Assembly: GCA_002338655.1 (NCBI GenBank)
Contig: DDIU01000004.1
Coordinates: forward strand, 91,425 to 155,424
DNA length: 64,000 nt
Reading direction: 5' to 3'
Source of the DNA: Flammeovirgaceae bacterium UBA1842
Lineage (GTDB): Bacteria > Bacteroidota > Bacteroidia > Cytophagales > Cyclobacteriaceae
The notes beneath the pieces are model-generated. The model did no database searches. It saw only the letters and a list, made by a program, of their open reading frames with translations, and was not told the DNA's origin. Shown piece after piece: positions 1 to 9,221 of this stretch. The translations under genes were made by a program, and so were the position numbers. The first letter of the stretch is position 1. Each line of letters starts with the position of its first letter.

Positions 1-206
1 TTTTGCTTCGCCCATTTCTGAATGGGTAAGTGGCCAAACAATTTTCGTAAACGGGGGAGGGGAGCAAACACTTGATTAAAAAAGTTCAAGGAGTAACAGG
101 ATTTATTCCCAATGTGATTTTAGTATTTAGAAGTATAGTGGTAATACCACCTATATTTTTACAGATTTGCTAATTAGAGATCGTTCAAAAAGAATAACCG
201 AATGTA

Positions 207-1487
207 ATGACCGAAAAAGAAACAAATTTTGCCAAATTCCTTGAAGACTGGCTATTGAGCAATTTGGATATCAATCAGGATCAGGCACAGTTACTTAAAA
301 TGGGAATCCTGATTTTAGTAGCTGGATTGGTGGCTATCCTCCTTTGGAAAATAGCCCAATTTACAATGAACAAGCTCATAAGCAGGGTAGAAAGGCGTGC
401 ATCTGCTCAATGGAGCAATGTGCTCTTCCAAGGGGCTTTTGCAAAATTGCCACTCATCATCCCAGCGATTTATATTACTGGTGTTTTACCACTGATTTTT
501 TCAGATTATCCCACTTGGATCCCAACTATTGAAACCCTCACCTCTGCCTACATAGCCCTTGTCGTAATTAGAATTATTAGTTCAGCCATTTCAGCTACTA
601 ATGTATACTACAGTACCTCTACCAGATATAAGGATAAGCCCATTGCTAGTTTTACACAGCTTGCTAAAATCGTAGTTTGGACAATAGGCGTCATTTTTAT
701 TCTTTCCATTCTGACCGACCGTAATCCACTCGCACTTTTTGGGGCACTGGGTGCGGTATCCGCAGTGATACTTTTGATTTTTAAAGATACCCTTCTGGGG
801 TTTATTGCAAGTATCCAGCTTACCATTAATGATATGGTCAGGATCGGGGATTGGGTTTCCGTTCCCAAATATGGTGCCGATGGCGATGTGATAGGCATTT
901 ATCTTACCACCATTAAGGTTAGCAATTGGGATATGACCATATCCACAGTTCCAACATACTCTTTTGTTAGCGATAGCTTCAAAAACTGGCGGGGAATGCA
1001 GGAAAGCGGAGGAAGGCGGATCAAGCGTTCCATAAATTTTAAGATATCTTCTGTTAAATTCTGTGATGAGGAGATGCTCGCGCGCTATGCTAAAATTGAG
1101 TTGGTCAGGGAACATATCGAAAGAAGGACCAAAGAAATTTTGGCCTACAATACTGAAATGAATGTGAATACGGAGCAGTCAATCGTAAACGGCCGCAGGA
1201 TGACCAATATTGGTGTATTTCGTGAGTATATTCAAAATATGCTAAAGAACAATCCAAATATTAATCTTGATATGACCAACATGGTTAGGCAGCTAGATCC
1301 AACCGAAAAAGGCGTACCCCTGGAGATATACTGTTTTTCTAGTAATAAATCCTGGATAGCGTACGAGGGGATTCAATCTGATATTTTTGATCATATCATG
1401 GCAACAGCTAGCCATTTTGATCTTGAAATATTTGAGAATCCCTCAAGCTCAGATTTGCAGAAGTTGGTGGTAAGGACTAATTCCTAG
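207..1487 (+). CDS. MscS-family mechanosensitive channel, YbdG-like
   Basis: Inner-membrane channel protein of the small-conductance mechanosensitive family, expected to release solutes under osmotic downshock. The 426 aa length is close to E. coli YbdG (about 415 aa) rather than to short MscS. Four to five hydrophobic segments occupy roughly residues 30-210. The pore-lining and beta-domain region follows, with LFGALGAVSAVILLIFKDTL (about 175-195) and then NDMVRIGDWVSVPKYGADGD, which resembles the YbdG beta domain with its extra insertion. The C-terminal cytoplasmic part is long. The ATG at 207 has no clear Shine-Dalgarno sequence, as is usual in this phylum. It stands alone and converges on the FUSC gene. 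The family is recognised with confidence; the exact gating properties are not visible. Confidence 0.9.
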   Translation: MTEKETNFAKFLEDWLLSNLDINQDQAQLLKMGILILVAGLVAILLWKIAQFTMNKLISRVERRASAQWSNVLFQGAFAKLPLIIPAIYITGVLPLIFSDYPTWIPTIETLTSAYIALVVIRIISSAISATNVYYSTSTRYKDKPIASFTQLAKIVVWTIGVIFILSILTDRNPLALFGALGAVSAVILLIFKDTLLGFIASIQLTINDMVRIGDWVSVPKYGADGDVIGIYLTTIKVSNWDMTISTVPTYSFVSDSFKNWRGMQESGGRRIKRSINFKISSVKFCDEEMLARYAKIELVREHIERRTKEILAYNTEMNVNTEQSIVNGRRMTNIGVFREYIQNMLKNNPNINLDMTNMVRQLDPTEKGVPLEIYCFSSNKSWIAYEGIQSDIFDHIMATASHFDLEIFENPSSSDLQKLVVRTNS

Positions 1488-1531
1488 CTCTCTTGAAGAA
1501 CGATATTCACTAATAAAAATTGGTATAAATA

Positions 1532-3751
1532 TCAATCCAATTTCATTGATGAGGCCAGTTTGAGTATTTCCCTGCTTATAGAAAACAACCATTGCAGTTG
1601 TTCCCAGACCAAATGTGCTTCTTGAAGATCACGTTCTGTTCGCTTGTCTTCAGACAAATTCTTAAAATCCAAAGAATTGAACGAAGGGAACAGTTCCTCA
1701 AATAATGGGTCATCGTCAGAAAAAACATGAGCACTATTGTATTCCTTTTCATTAAGGCAATGGAGCACCCTCTCCAAGTTCTGCTCTATTTTTTCAGTAA
1801 CATCTTTAAACAGTTCAGATGCTTCGGTGGTTTCATGGTGCTGTATGTAGGTGCTTAACGAAGCTAATGAAGCCAGAAACTTGTGGTTCAAGACTACAAG
1901 TTGGTAAATTTTGTCCATGCCCTTCTGTTTCGACTTGGGCTCCTGCGCCATTCGCTGAAAAGCGGAACTTAAGTTAGAAGTTTCCAAAAATGCCTCCTTA
2001 CGCGCAATATTGTAGGAGGTCGGTATGTTTCCCTTTAGCTGATAGTATTCGGTAATTTTATGAAGGAAATCCATGTTGGCCTTCACACTTTTTTCGATAC
2101 TTTTCTTGATTTTGACAAACTCCCAAGTTGGCCAAAACAACAACATAGCGGCATAGGATAGTGCTGCACCTACAAGGGTATCCAGAATACGGAATTTTAT
2201 CACAGTAAAGAGATCGGGGCTAAGAAAAGCATAGATAAAAACCACACTCAACGTAATAAAAATAGCAGAAGCCCTGGAGTTTTTTTGTATTAGCGCCATG
2301 GCAGTGACCAAAGAGGCAATCCCCATAATCCCATACACAAAGAGATCGTGTATTAAGAAAATCAAACCATAGGCGATGACCCCACCGACAAGCGTACCGA
2401 TCATACGATCTATTGCCCGGCTTTTTGTAAGTCCGAAACTGGGCCGCATGATTACGATAATGGTCAGTAATATCCAGTATGGGTTTTGAAATGGGAAGAT
2501 CGAGCCTAGCGTATAACCGATCATTACTGTAATGGCCAACCGAACCGAATGTCTAAAAATGCTTGACTTAAAACTAAGGTTCCTTAGTAATAGTATAGGG
2601 GCATAATCTTGATGCGAGACAAAGCGTTTGGCAGCTTTCCGGTCAATTAGATCAATTTCCTTCAAATCGGGATCGCCCAACAGCCATTTGATTTTTTTTA
2701 GTTTCTCAAACTGCTTTTCTTGATACTCAAGCCAATTTTGGAGCATAAGGTATTCGTAATTTAAGGCTTTTCGTAACAAGGCTATTTCAAGCCTCACCTC
2801 CTCAAAACATTGACTTAATTGATCGTTATTAGGTAGATTGTTTTTGTCATTTCCCGATTCGGAAATCAAATGCAATTGATCTGACATTTCGAAAATAAGA
2901 TCCTGAAATATTTTAACGTATTGCGGATGGTCATTAAAGAGTTCATCCATACGATCATAATTAACGGGATTGGCGATAGCCGTTTCCAGCATATCCACTA
3001 ATTGTGCAAATATTAGCAGCCGTTTATCTTGATAATCGGAATTCTCGGAAGTATTTCTGGGAAGGATCAAAATTTCCCTTAAAGTCTCGTGCTTCTCGGT
3101 AAGCTGGCTTTGCAGTTTAAGCAGTTTAGACTGTAATTTTTCATGGTCTTTATGCGGACCGATCAATTTTCCCCGGGTTTTTAAAAATTCTGCCGTGAGC
3201 AAATAGGTTTCCGATAATAATTCCTCCGTCTCTGCTTTGGGATTGATAAGGTGCCAAAATTTAGCCAAAAGCAAATACCAAAGCCCACCGGCACCTATCA
3301 ACATGGCATATTGATAGATTTCCAATTCTTTTGAATCATTGGCAAAGCTCAGCGCCAAGGCCAAAAGACCTGAAAAACTAATGAGTGAAGCCCGGAAACC
3401 ATAGATAGAAATAAAGGCAATGCCAAAGCTGAGCATACCTAATATGGGTAGGGAAAGCCATGTTTCATAATGCAGGTAACCTCCAATAAAACTGACAATC
3501 ATAACCAATGCCGCAGACATTAGAATGCCATTTTTCTTATGTTGAAAACTACCACTGATATCACTGGGCGAACTCCAGAAGGCACCAAGGCAAAGTGCTA
3601 GCCCAATTTGAAAATAACCGAGTTGTAGGCTAATTATTATTGGTAGGGTGATCGCAATGCCAACTAAGATGGCCCTGGAAAAAGAGGTGCTTTTCAAGAA
3701 CTGTTGTAAAGCCTTAAAATTAACCGAAATAACACGGGTTACAGTACTCAA
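1532..3751 (-). CDS. FUSC-family inner membrane protein (YccS/YhfK type)
   Basis: A 739 aa membrane protein of the fusaric-acid-resistance/aromatic-efflux superfamily. It shows the typical duplicated plan: an N-terminal bundle of about six hydrophobic helices (residues 20-165), a long charged cytoplasmic segment (about 165-390), a second helix bundle (about 395-540) with RHSVRLAITVMIGYTLGSIF and NPYWILLTIIVIMRPSFG, and a helical C-terminal tail. This two-bundle plan matches YccS/YhfK proteins, which are presumed exporters or membrane-stress proteins without a settled substrate. It is transcribed convergently with the MscS-like gene and divergently from aconitase. No operon partner is seen. 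Confidence 0.85.
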   Translation of the reverse strand: MSTVTRVISVNFKALQQFLKSTSFSRAILVGIAITLPIIISLQLGYFQIGLALCLGAFWSSPSDISGSFQHKKNGILMSAALVMIVSFIGGYLHYETWLSLPILGMLSFGIAFISIYGFRASLISFSGLLALALSFANDSKELEIYQYAMLIGAGGLWYLLLAKFWHLINPKAETEELLSETYLLTAEFLKTRGKLIGPHKDHEKLQSKLLKLQSQLTEKHETLREILILPRNTSENSDYQDKRLLIFAQLVDMLETAIANPVNYDRMDELFNDHPQYVKIFQDLIFEMSDQLHLISESGNDKNNLPNNDQLSQCFEEVRLEIALLRKALNYEYLMLQNWLEYQEKQFEKLKKIKWLLGDPDLKEIDLIDRKAAKRFVSHQDYAPILLLRNLSFKSSIFRHSVRLAITVMIGYTLGSIFPFQNPYWILLTIIVIMRPSFGLTKSRAIDRMIGTLVGGVIAYGLIFLIHDLFVYGIMGIASLVTAMALIQKNSRASAIFITLSVVFIYAFLSPDLFTVIKFRILDTLVGAALSYAAMLLFWPTWEFVKIKKSIEKSVKANMDFLHKITEYYQLKGNIPTSYNIARKEAFLETSNLSSAFQRMAQEPKSKQKGMDKIYQLVVLNHKFLASLASLSTYIQHHETTEASELFKDVTEKIEQNLERVLHCLNEKEYNSAHVFSDDDPLFEELFPSFNSLDFKNLSEDKRTERDLQEAHLVWEQLQWLFSISREILKLASSMKLD

Positions 3752-3930
3752 AATAGAACAATTTAACTACCAAGATAGGGCTTTTGCAATACAGAATCTA
3801 TATTGAAAATCAAAATTGGTTTCAACACGCTTTATCCTTACTTTTATGTAAAGCTCAATATAGAGGTATTTGAAATTATAAATGCAGCTATGTAGAACAA
3901 CATATTAGACCAACATTAAACACTAAGAAT

Positions 3931-6720
3931 ATGTCCAAAGATCCTTATCAGATAAAGAAATCGTTGACCATTAAAAACGATACTTTCAATTATTTTAGTC
4001 TTAAAGAACTCGAAAAGCAAGGGCATGCCATTAGTAAATTGCCGTTTTCCATTAGAATTTTATTGGAAAATGCTTTACGCAATTTTGATGACTTTGCCGT
4101 AACAAAGGAGAATATTGAAACACTTTTGCATTGGCAGCCAAAAGGCTCTGACAAAGACATTCCCTTTAAGCCTGCCCGTGTTTTGATGCAAGACTTTACT
4201 GGAGTTCCCGCTGTGGTTGATATTGCAGCACTTCGTGCAGAGGTGGCAAGAAAAGGCAAAGACCCAAATTCAATCAATCCACTTATACCTGTTGATCTGG
4301 TGATCGACCACTCGGTACAGGTAGATTTTTTTGGGACTGATTATTCCTACGAACGTAATATAGACGAAGAGTACAGGCGCAACAAAGAACGTTACCAATT
4401 TTTGAAATGGGCGCAGAATTCTTTTGATAATTTCACTGTCGTACCTCCCGGAATGGGAATTTGCCATCAGGTAAACTTGGAGTATTTGTCCAAAGGTGTC
4501 ATTGCACGAAACGGGGAAATTTTCCCTGACACCTTAGTAGGCCTGGATAGTCATACGCCAATGGTCAATGGTATTGGCGTGGTGGCCTGGGGAGTTGGTG
4601 GTATTGAGGCAGAAGCAGCCATTTTAGGTCAGCCACTTTACTTTATAATGCCCGAAGTTATCGGACTCAGACTCACAGGTAAACTTCCGTTGGGCTCTAC
4701 CGCTACTGATCTTGTTTTAACCATAGCCAATTTGCTAAGGAAGCGTGGTGTGGTTGGTAAGTTTGTAGAGGTTTTCGGGCCTGGTTTGGACAACCTTTCA
4801 GTGCCGGACAGAGCGACTATTGGTAATATGTCACCGGAATTCGGGAGTACCATTACCTATTTCCCCATAGATGATAAAACGTTGGAGTATATGCGGAAAA
4901 GCAATCGCTCCGAAGAGCAAATCGAATTGGTGGAAACCTATTGCAAAACCAATATGCTATGGCGCGAACACGAGGACAAGATCAACTATACGGATGTTGT
5001 AGAATTGGACCTCTCAACTATAGAGCCTACTGTAGCAGGACCTAAAAGACCGCAGGACAAAATCCTTTTAAAGGATTTTAAAAACAAGTTTATTGAATTG
5101 TTGGATGAATCTTTCGATAGGAGATACATCGCCCAGGATAATCGTGAAATCGAAAAGGCCATAACACGTTTTGATGGTGAGGGTGGTGATTTGCCCTATT
5201 CCTCTGGTAAGGTGAGCCCACTTCCAACAGAAATAGAAACCAAAGAAAAGGATGGTTTAAAGACCGTTTGGATAACAAGGGGTTCGGAGAAATATATGCT
5301 TTCAGATGGTTCGGTGGCTATAGCTGCCATTACTTCATGTACCAACACCTCCAATCCGTTTGTGATGGTGGGGGCGGGATTGGTAGCCCGTAAAGCCAGG
5401 GAACATGGGATCAATGTAAAGCCTTGGGTAAAAACATCACTCGCCCCAGGCTCTAAAGTGGTGACCGACTATTTGGAAAAGGCTGAATTGATGCAAGATT
5501 TGGAAGCACTGCAATTTCATTTGGTAGGCTACGGTTGTACCTCATGCATTGGAAATTCCGGCCCATTATCTCCCAAAATCGCTAAAGCGGTGGATGACAA
5601 TAACCTTGTTGTGGCTTCTGTACTTTCCGGAAATAGAAATTTCGAGGCTAGGATCCATCCCCAAGTAAAAATGAACTTTTTGATGTCGCCAATGCTTGTG
5701 GTTGCCTATGCTATAGCCGGTCGGGTGGATATTGATTTGATCAATGAACCCATTAGTTACGACTCCAACCGACAAGCGGTTTACCTGAAAGATATTTGGC
5801 CAACAGACGATGAAATCAATGAAGTTCTGAGCCGGGTTTTATCTCCAAAAGATTTTGAGAAAAACTACGGAGAGATATTCGAAGGCAATGAGATTTGGAG
5901 AAACCTGGAAGTGCCTAAAGGGAAGTTGTACGATTGGGATGATGCGTCAACCTATATTAAGGAAATTCCATTTTTCCATGACATATCAGAAAAGCCTGAG
6001 CCACTGGAAGACATACTTGGCGCAAGGGCATTGTTGGTATTGGGAGATAGTGTCACTACCGATCATATTTCTCCAGCAGGTGGTTTCAGCGAGCATTCTG
6101 CAGCAGGTAAATACCTATTGGATCGAGGGGTGAAAAAGGATAGTTTTAATTCCTACGGATCACGGAGAGGTAATGATGAGGTGATGATACGCGGAACCTT
6201 TGCCAATGTACGGATCAAAAATAAACTAGCTGAAAAAGAAGGTGGCTACACAACCCATTTGCCCACAGGTAAAGAAATGACTGTTTATGATGCCTCCTTA
6301 AAATACAAAGAGGAGCAGACCCCTTTACTGGTTCTGACAGGAAAAGAATATGGAAGCGGCTCTTCACGTGATTGGGCGGCTAAAGGCACATTTCTATTAG
6401 GTATAAAGTGCGTGTTGGCCGAAAGTTACGAACGAATCCATAGGAGTAACCTTGTTGGAATGGGCGTATTGCCACTTCAATACAAAGATGGGGAAACCGC
6501 TGAAGGTTTAGGGTTAACTGGCAAAGAGGTATTTTCAATAACCGGAATGGCTAACGACATCAAGCCATTGAAAGAAATTGAGATAATTGCCAAAAACGAA
6601 GAAGGAAAGGAGATCAAGTTTCAGGCAATAGCCCGTCTCGATTCTAAAATAGAAATTGAATACTACCGAAACGGAGGTATTTTACAATATGTGCTTCGCC
6701 AATTTTTGAATAAAAACTAA
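3931..6720 (+). CDS. acnA: Aconitate hydratase, AcnA/IRP type
   Basis: Converts citrate to isocitrate in the cytoplasmic TCA cycle using a [4Fe-4S] cluster. The 929 aa length and the sequence are those of the AcnA/iron-regulatory-protein clade, not AcnB. Visible cluster ligands are the Cys of AITSCTNTSNP (about residue 470) and the two Cys of GYGCTSCIGNSGPL (about 535-538). The C-terminal swivel domain carries the substrate-binding signature GKEYGSGSSRDWAAKG. The ATG at 3931 gives the expected N-terminus. Only 24 nt separate its stop from the methyltransferase gene, so that cassette may have been inserted downstream of, and be read from, the aconitase transcript. No terminator is seen between them. 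Confidence 0.96.
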   Translation: MSKDPYQIKKSLTIKNDTFNYFSLKELEKQGHAISKLPFSIRILLENALRNFDDFAVTKENIETLLHWQPKGSDKDIPFKPARVLMQDFTGVPAVVDIAALRAEVARKGKDPNSINPLIPVDLVIDHSVQVDFFGTDYSYERNIDEEYRRNKERYQFLKWAQNSFDNFTVVPPGMGICHQVNLEYLSKGVIARNGEIFPDTLVGLDSHTPMVNGIGVVAWGVGGIEAEAAILGQPLYFIMPEVIGLRLTGKLPLGSTATDLVLTIANLLRKRGVVGKFVEVFGPGLDNLSVPDRATIGNMSPEFGSTITYFPIDDKTLEYMRKSNRSEEQIELVETYCKTNMLWREHEDKINYTDVVELDLSTIEPTVAGPKRPQDKILLKDFKNKFIELLDESFDRRYIAQDNREIEKAITRFDGEGGDLPYSSGKVSPLPTEIETKEKDGLKTVWITRGSEKYMLSDGSVAIAAITSCTNTSNPFVMVGAGLVARKAREHGINVKPWVKTSLAPGSKVVTDYLEKAELMQDLEALQFHLVGYGCTSCIGNSGPLSPKIAKAVDDNNLVVASVLSGNRNFEARIHPQVKMNFLMSPMLVVAYAIAGRVDIDLINEPISYDSNRQAVYLKDIWPTDDEINEVLSRVLSPKDFEKNYGEIFEGNEIWRNLEVPKGKLYDWDDASTYIKEIPFFHDISEKPEPLEDILGARALLVLGDSVTTDHISPAGGFSEHSAAGKYLLDRGVKKDSFNSYGSRRGNDEVMIRGTFANVRIKNKLAEKEGGYTTHLPTGKEMTVYDASLKYKEEQTPLLVLTGKEYGSGSSRDWAAKGTFLLGIKCVLAESYERIHRSNLVGMGVLPLQYKDGETAEGLGLTGKEVFSITGMANDIKPLKEIEIIAKNEEGKEIKFQAIARLDSKIEIEYYRNGGILQYVLRQFLNKN

Positions 6721-6744
6721 AATTGAAAATCGTAGATTTACAGG

Positions 6745-7776
6745 ATGGAATACTGGGAAGAGATAAATAAGAAACTTAAACCTTGGATTGATACGGAATT
6801 GAATAAAACCGTTCTTGATCTTTTTGCTGGTTGCGGTGGACTCTCCTTAGGCTTTGAAGCAAATGGGTTTAAGACAATTGGTTACGAAATGGACGAACCT
6901 GCCACCAATACCTATAACAAAAACTTAATGGGTGAATGTATTAATGAAAAATTAACTATAGATTCCAAATACCCTAAAGCAGACATTGTTATAGGAGGGC
7001 CACCTTGCCAGCCTTTTAGTGTTGGTGGCAAACAACTTGGATTAAAAGACTCTAGAGATGGCTTCCCAATTTTTTTATCAGCAGTACGCCAACTAGATCC
7101 AGAAGTTCTGCTTTTCGAAAATGTCAGAGGGATGCTCTATAAAAATAAATGGTATTTGAAAGAAGTGATTCAAGAACTGGAGGGGTTAGGTTACCATTTA
7201 AATTATTCATTATTAAATGCGGTAAATTACGAAGTTCCTCAAAATAGAGAAAGAGTAATTGTTATTGGATCAAAGAATAAAATCAGTCTACCAAAAAAGG
7301 TAAATCGTAAAGTTACTGTTGGTCAGGCATTAGGTGATCTCTGTTTTCAATTTGACGATAACTCTAAGTTTTTTACAGAATCAATGGATAGGTATGTGGC
7401 AAATTATGAAAAAGCATCTAGCTGCATCAATCCCAGAGATTTGTACTTAGATCGACCAGCTAGAACATTAACATGTAGAAACTTGGCAGGAGCAACAGGC
7501 GACATGCATAGGGTAAGATTAAAGGATGGTCGTAGAAGACGGATTACAGTTAGAGAAGCCGCCCGTTTACAAAGCTTCCCTGACTGGTTCAAATTTTCAG
7601 GTACAGAAACTCACCAATTTAATCAAATAGGAAATGCTGTTGCCCCAAATTTCGCATTTCATTTGGCCTCAAACATAAAAAACCACTTTACTGGAAATTT
7701 GTCTCATCAATTCAATGTGACAGAAAACGACCAATATTTACTTTTTGAAGATGCAACAATATATCAACCCAGATAA
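6745..7776 (+). CDS. DNA (cytosine-5-)-methyltransferase of a type II R-M system
   Basis: Transfers a methyl group from S-adenosylmethionine to C5 of cytosine within a short recognition site, protecting host DNA. All main C5-MTase motifs are present in order: I (LDLFAGCGGLSLGF, about residue 25), IV (GGPPCQPFS with catalytic Cys88), VI (ENVRG, Glu125), VIII (QNRERVIVIG), IX (RRITVREAARLQSFP) and X (NQIGNAVAP). The target-recognition region between VIII and IX is short and does not reveal the site. At 343 aa it is a compact single-specificity enzyme. Its 3' end overlaps the endonuclease gene. Base composition is visibly more AT-rich than the flanking aconitase and gdh genes, which fits horizontal acquisition. 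Confidence 0.95.
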   Translation: MEYWEEINKKLKPWIDTELNKTVLDLFAGCGGLSLGFEANGFKTIGYEMDEPATNTYNKNLMGECINEKLTIDSKYPKADIVIGGPPCQPFSVGGKQLGLKDSRDGFPIFLSAVRQLDPEVLLFENVRGMLYKNKWYLKEVIQELEGLGYHLNYSLLNAVNYEVPQNRERVIVIGSKNKISLPKKVNRKVTVGQALGDLCFQFDDNSKFFTESMDRYVANYEKASSCINPRDLYLDRPARTLTCRNLAGATGDMHRVRLKDGRRRRITVREAARLQSFPDWFKFSGTETHQFNQIGNAVAPNFAFHLASNIKNHFTGNLSHQFNVTENDQYLLFEDATIYQPR

Positions 7777-8764
7777 ATGTAAAACTTTTGGTGAAAAACC
7801 TTCAGAAGTTCAAAAACTCATAAATACATCCCTTTACATATTAGACTGCTTTGGTATTCCTTTAGATGCCACCCCTAGAAGGTTAGAGAGAATGGCTATT
7901 GCATTCTTGGCAAGCGGAGACATTAAAAATATTAAGGATTTTAAAAAAGTAAAAGATTTAAATAGTGGTTATTCATTAAAAACAAGGGAGATCATATCTT
8001 TTGTAAATGAGTATTTTAATGAAAATATAAGTTCGGGTTCTTATGATGATATAAGAAGAAAGGACTTGAAACTACTTACTGTGGCTGAAGTTATATTGCA
8101 GTCAAGTCCCAATTCAGCAACTAATGACTCTACTCGGGGCTATTCAATAAATCCCACTTATGCAGAACTTATTAGAACGTTTGGTACGGGGGAATGGGAG
8201 AAATTGGTAAAGGAAAAACTGAAAAATATTGAACCCCTAAATCAAAAATTAAAGAGACTACGGGAAATTAATAAAGTTAATGTTACACTTCCATCAGGTG
8301 GTAAACTTTCATTTACAGCAGGTGAACATAATGAATTGCAAAAAGCAATCATTGAGGAATTCTTACCAAGATATGGACATGAAGCGGAAGTTCTTTATGT
8401 GGGGGATACTTCTGATAAATATCTTTATTTGGAAAAAGAAAAACTGAAGAGTCTAAAATTCTTTGAAATCTCACATGAAGAATTACCAGATGTCATTGCA
8501 TTCTCAAAGAAGAAGAACTGGTTATACTTGATTGAAGCCGTTCATTCATCAGGGTCTATTAATGAAATAAGACTTATTCAACTTCAAAAACTTACTAATA
8601 AATGTAAGGCAGAGATAGTCTATGTAACTGCCTTTTTGAATAAACCAAAATTTCGCCAATTCATAAGTGATATTGCGTGGGAGACTGAAGTTTGGATTGC
8701 TGATAATCCTGATCACCTTATACATTTCAATGGAGATAAATTTCTTGGGCCTTATAAGAAATAA
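7751..8764 (+). CDS. BsuBI/PstI-family type II restriction endonuclease
   Basis: Predicted site-specific double-strand DNA endonuclease, partner of the preceding methyltransferase. The N-terminal 170 residues look like the helical/winged-helix part of the BsuBI/PstI family. The C-terminal half carries the nuclease signature ELPDVIAFSKKKNWLYLIEAV, the family's version of PD-(D/E)XK, followed by SGSINEIRLIQLQKL and a short beta-rich end. An open frame begins at a TTG (7745), but the ATG at 7751 (MQQYINPDK) is the likelier start and overlaps the methyltransferase by 26 nt, implying translational coupling. BsuBI and PstI themselves are protected by N6-adenine methyltransferases, so the C5 partner here is a different pairing. 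The gene is AT-rich. Confidence 0.88.
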   Translation: MQQYINPDKCKTFGEKPSEVQKLINTSLYILDCFGIPLDATPRRLERMAIAFLASGDIKNIKDFKKVKDLNSGYSLKTREIISFVNEYFNENISSGSYDDIRRKDLKLLTVAEVILQSSPNSATNDSTRGYSINPTYAELIRTFGTGEWEKLVKEKLKNIEPLNQKLKRLREINKVNVTLPSGGKLSFTAGEHNELQKAIIEEFLPRYGHEAEVLYVGDTSDKYLYLEKEKLKSLKFFEISHEELPDVIAFSKKKNWLYLIEAVHSSGSINEIRLIQLQKLTNKCKAEIVYVTAFLNKPKFRQFISDIAWETEVWIADNPDHLIHFNGDKFLGPYKK

Positions 8765-8960
8765 TTGACGAAGGTCAGTGGAATTTGAAAACACTATGCT
8801 AAAAACAATCAAATAACGGTACACAATGAACCGACCGGGTAATATTGTACCGATCAATTTCTTCTCACCCAACTTATAAATCATTAAATGAGCGTTTCTA
8901 CTCATATATTTTAATTGGTATGCATATTGTAAATGCGTTGTCAGTATTAATTGTACTGTC

Positions 8961-9221
8961 ATGGCAACTTCTCACAATAACATTTGCACTACATGCGATC
9001 ATAATGAATTATGCTCACTCAGTCATAATGGCTTTGTATGGGACTGCTCTGAATTTCAAGTAACAATTCCTCAGGTATCTAAACCAGCTTATCAGCTTTC
9101 AAAATCATCCGTTAATGAAGCGGGGCTGATGGTAAATATCTGTCTGAGTTGCGATTTGATAAATTCCTGTGGATGGTATAAAGAACATTCAATCATTTTT
9201 CATTGTGAACATTATGAATAA
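8961..9221 (+). CDS. Small cysteine-rich protein with two repeated CxxC motifs
   Basis: An 86 aa soluble protein built from two imperfect copies of one motif: ICTTCDHNELC...WDCSEF (about residues 8-32) and ICLSCDLINSC...FHCEHYE (about 60-86). Each has the pattern C-x2-C-x5-C followed some 11-12 residues later by C-(S/E)-(E/H), which suggests a small metal-binding knuckle, probably zinc. I know of no assigned function. Its stop codon overlaps the ATG of glutamate dehydrogenase by 8 nt, so the two are very likely co-translated. The internal repeat and this overlap are the reasons for calling it a real gene rather than chance. The start at 8961 is an ATG. Confidence 0.75.
   Translation: MATSHNNICTTCDHNELCSLSHNGFVWDCSEFQVTIPQVSKPAYQLSKSSVNEAGLMVNICLSCDLINSCGWYKEHSIIFHCEHYE

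Noticed and set aside
1..206. Possible gene end or regulatory site at the window's left edge
   Set aside because: No convincing frame, hairpin or promoter match was found.
591..1115. Open frame of 174 codons antisense to the MscS-like gene
   Set aside because: It is fully covered by a complete channel gene, and the predicted protein has no domain-like character.
8818..8853. Inverted repeat CGGTAC/GTACCG before the cysteine-rich gene as an operator or terminator
   Set aside because: Only six paired bases with a long loop and no U-tract; too weak to support.
8549..8962. Antisense frame across the end of the endonuclease gene
   Set aside because: It is very AT-rich and low in complexity of meaning, overlaps a clear gene and shows no motif.
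9169..9213. Longer GTG start for glutamate dehydrogenase
   Set aside because: The additional 15 residues come from the other frame of the cysteine-rich gene, and the ATG at 9214 gives the expected N-terminus.
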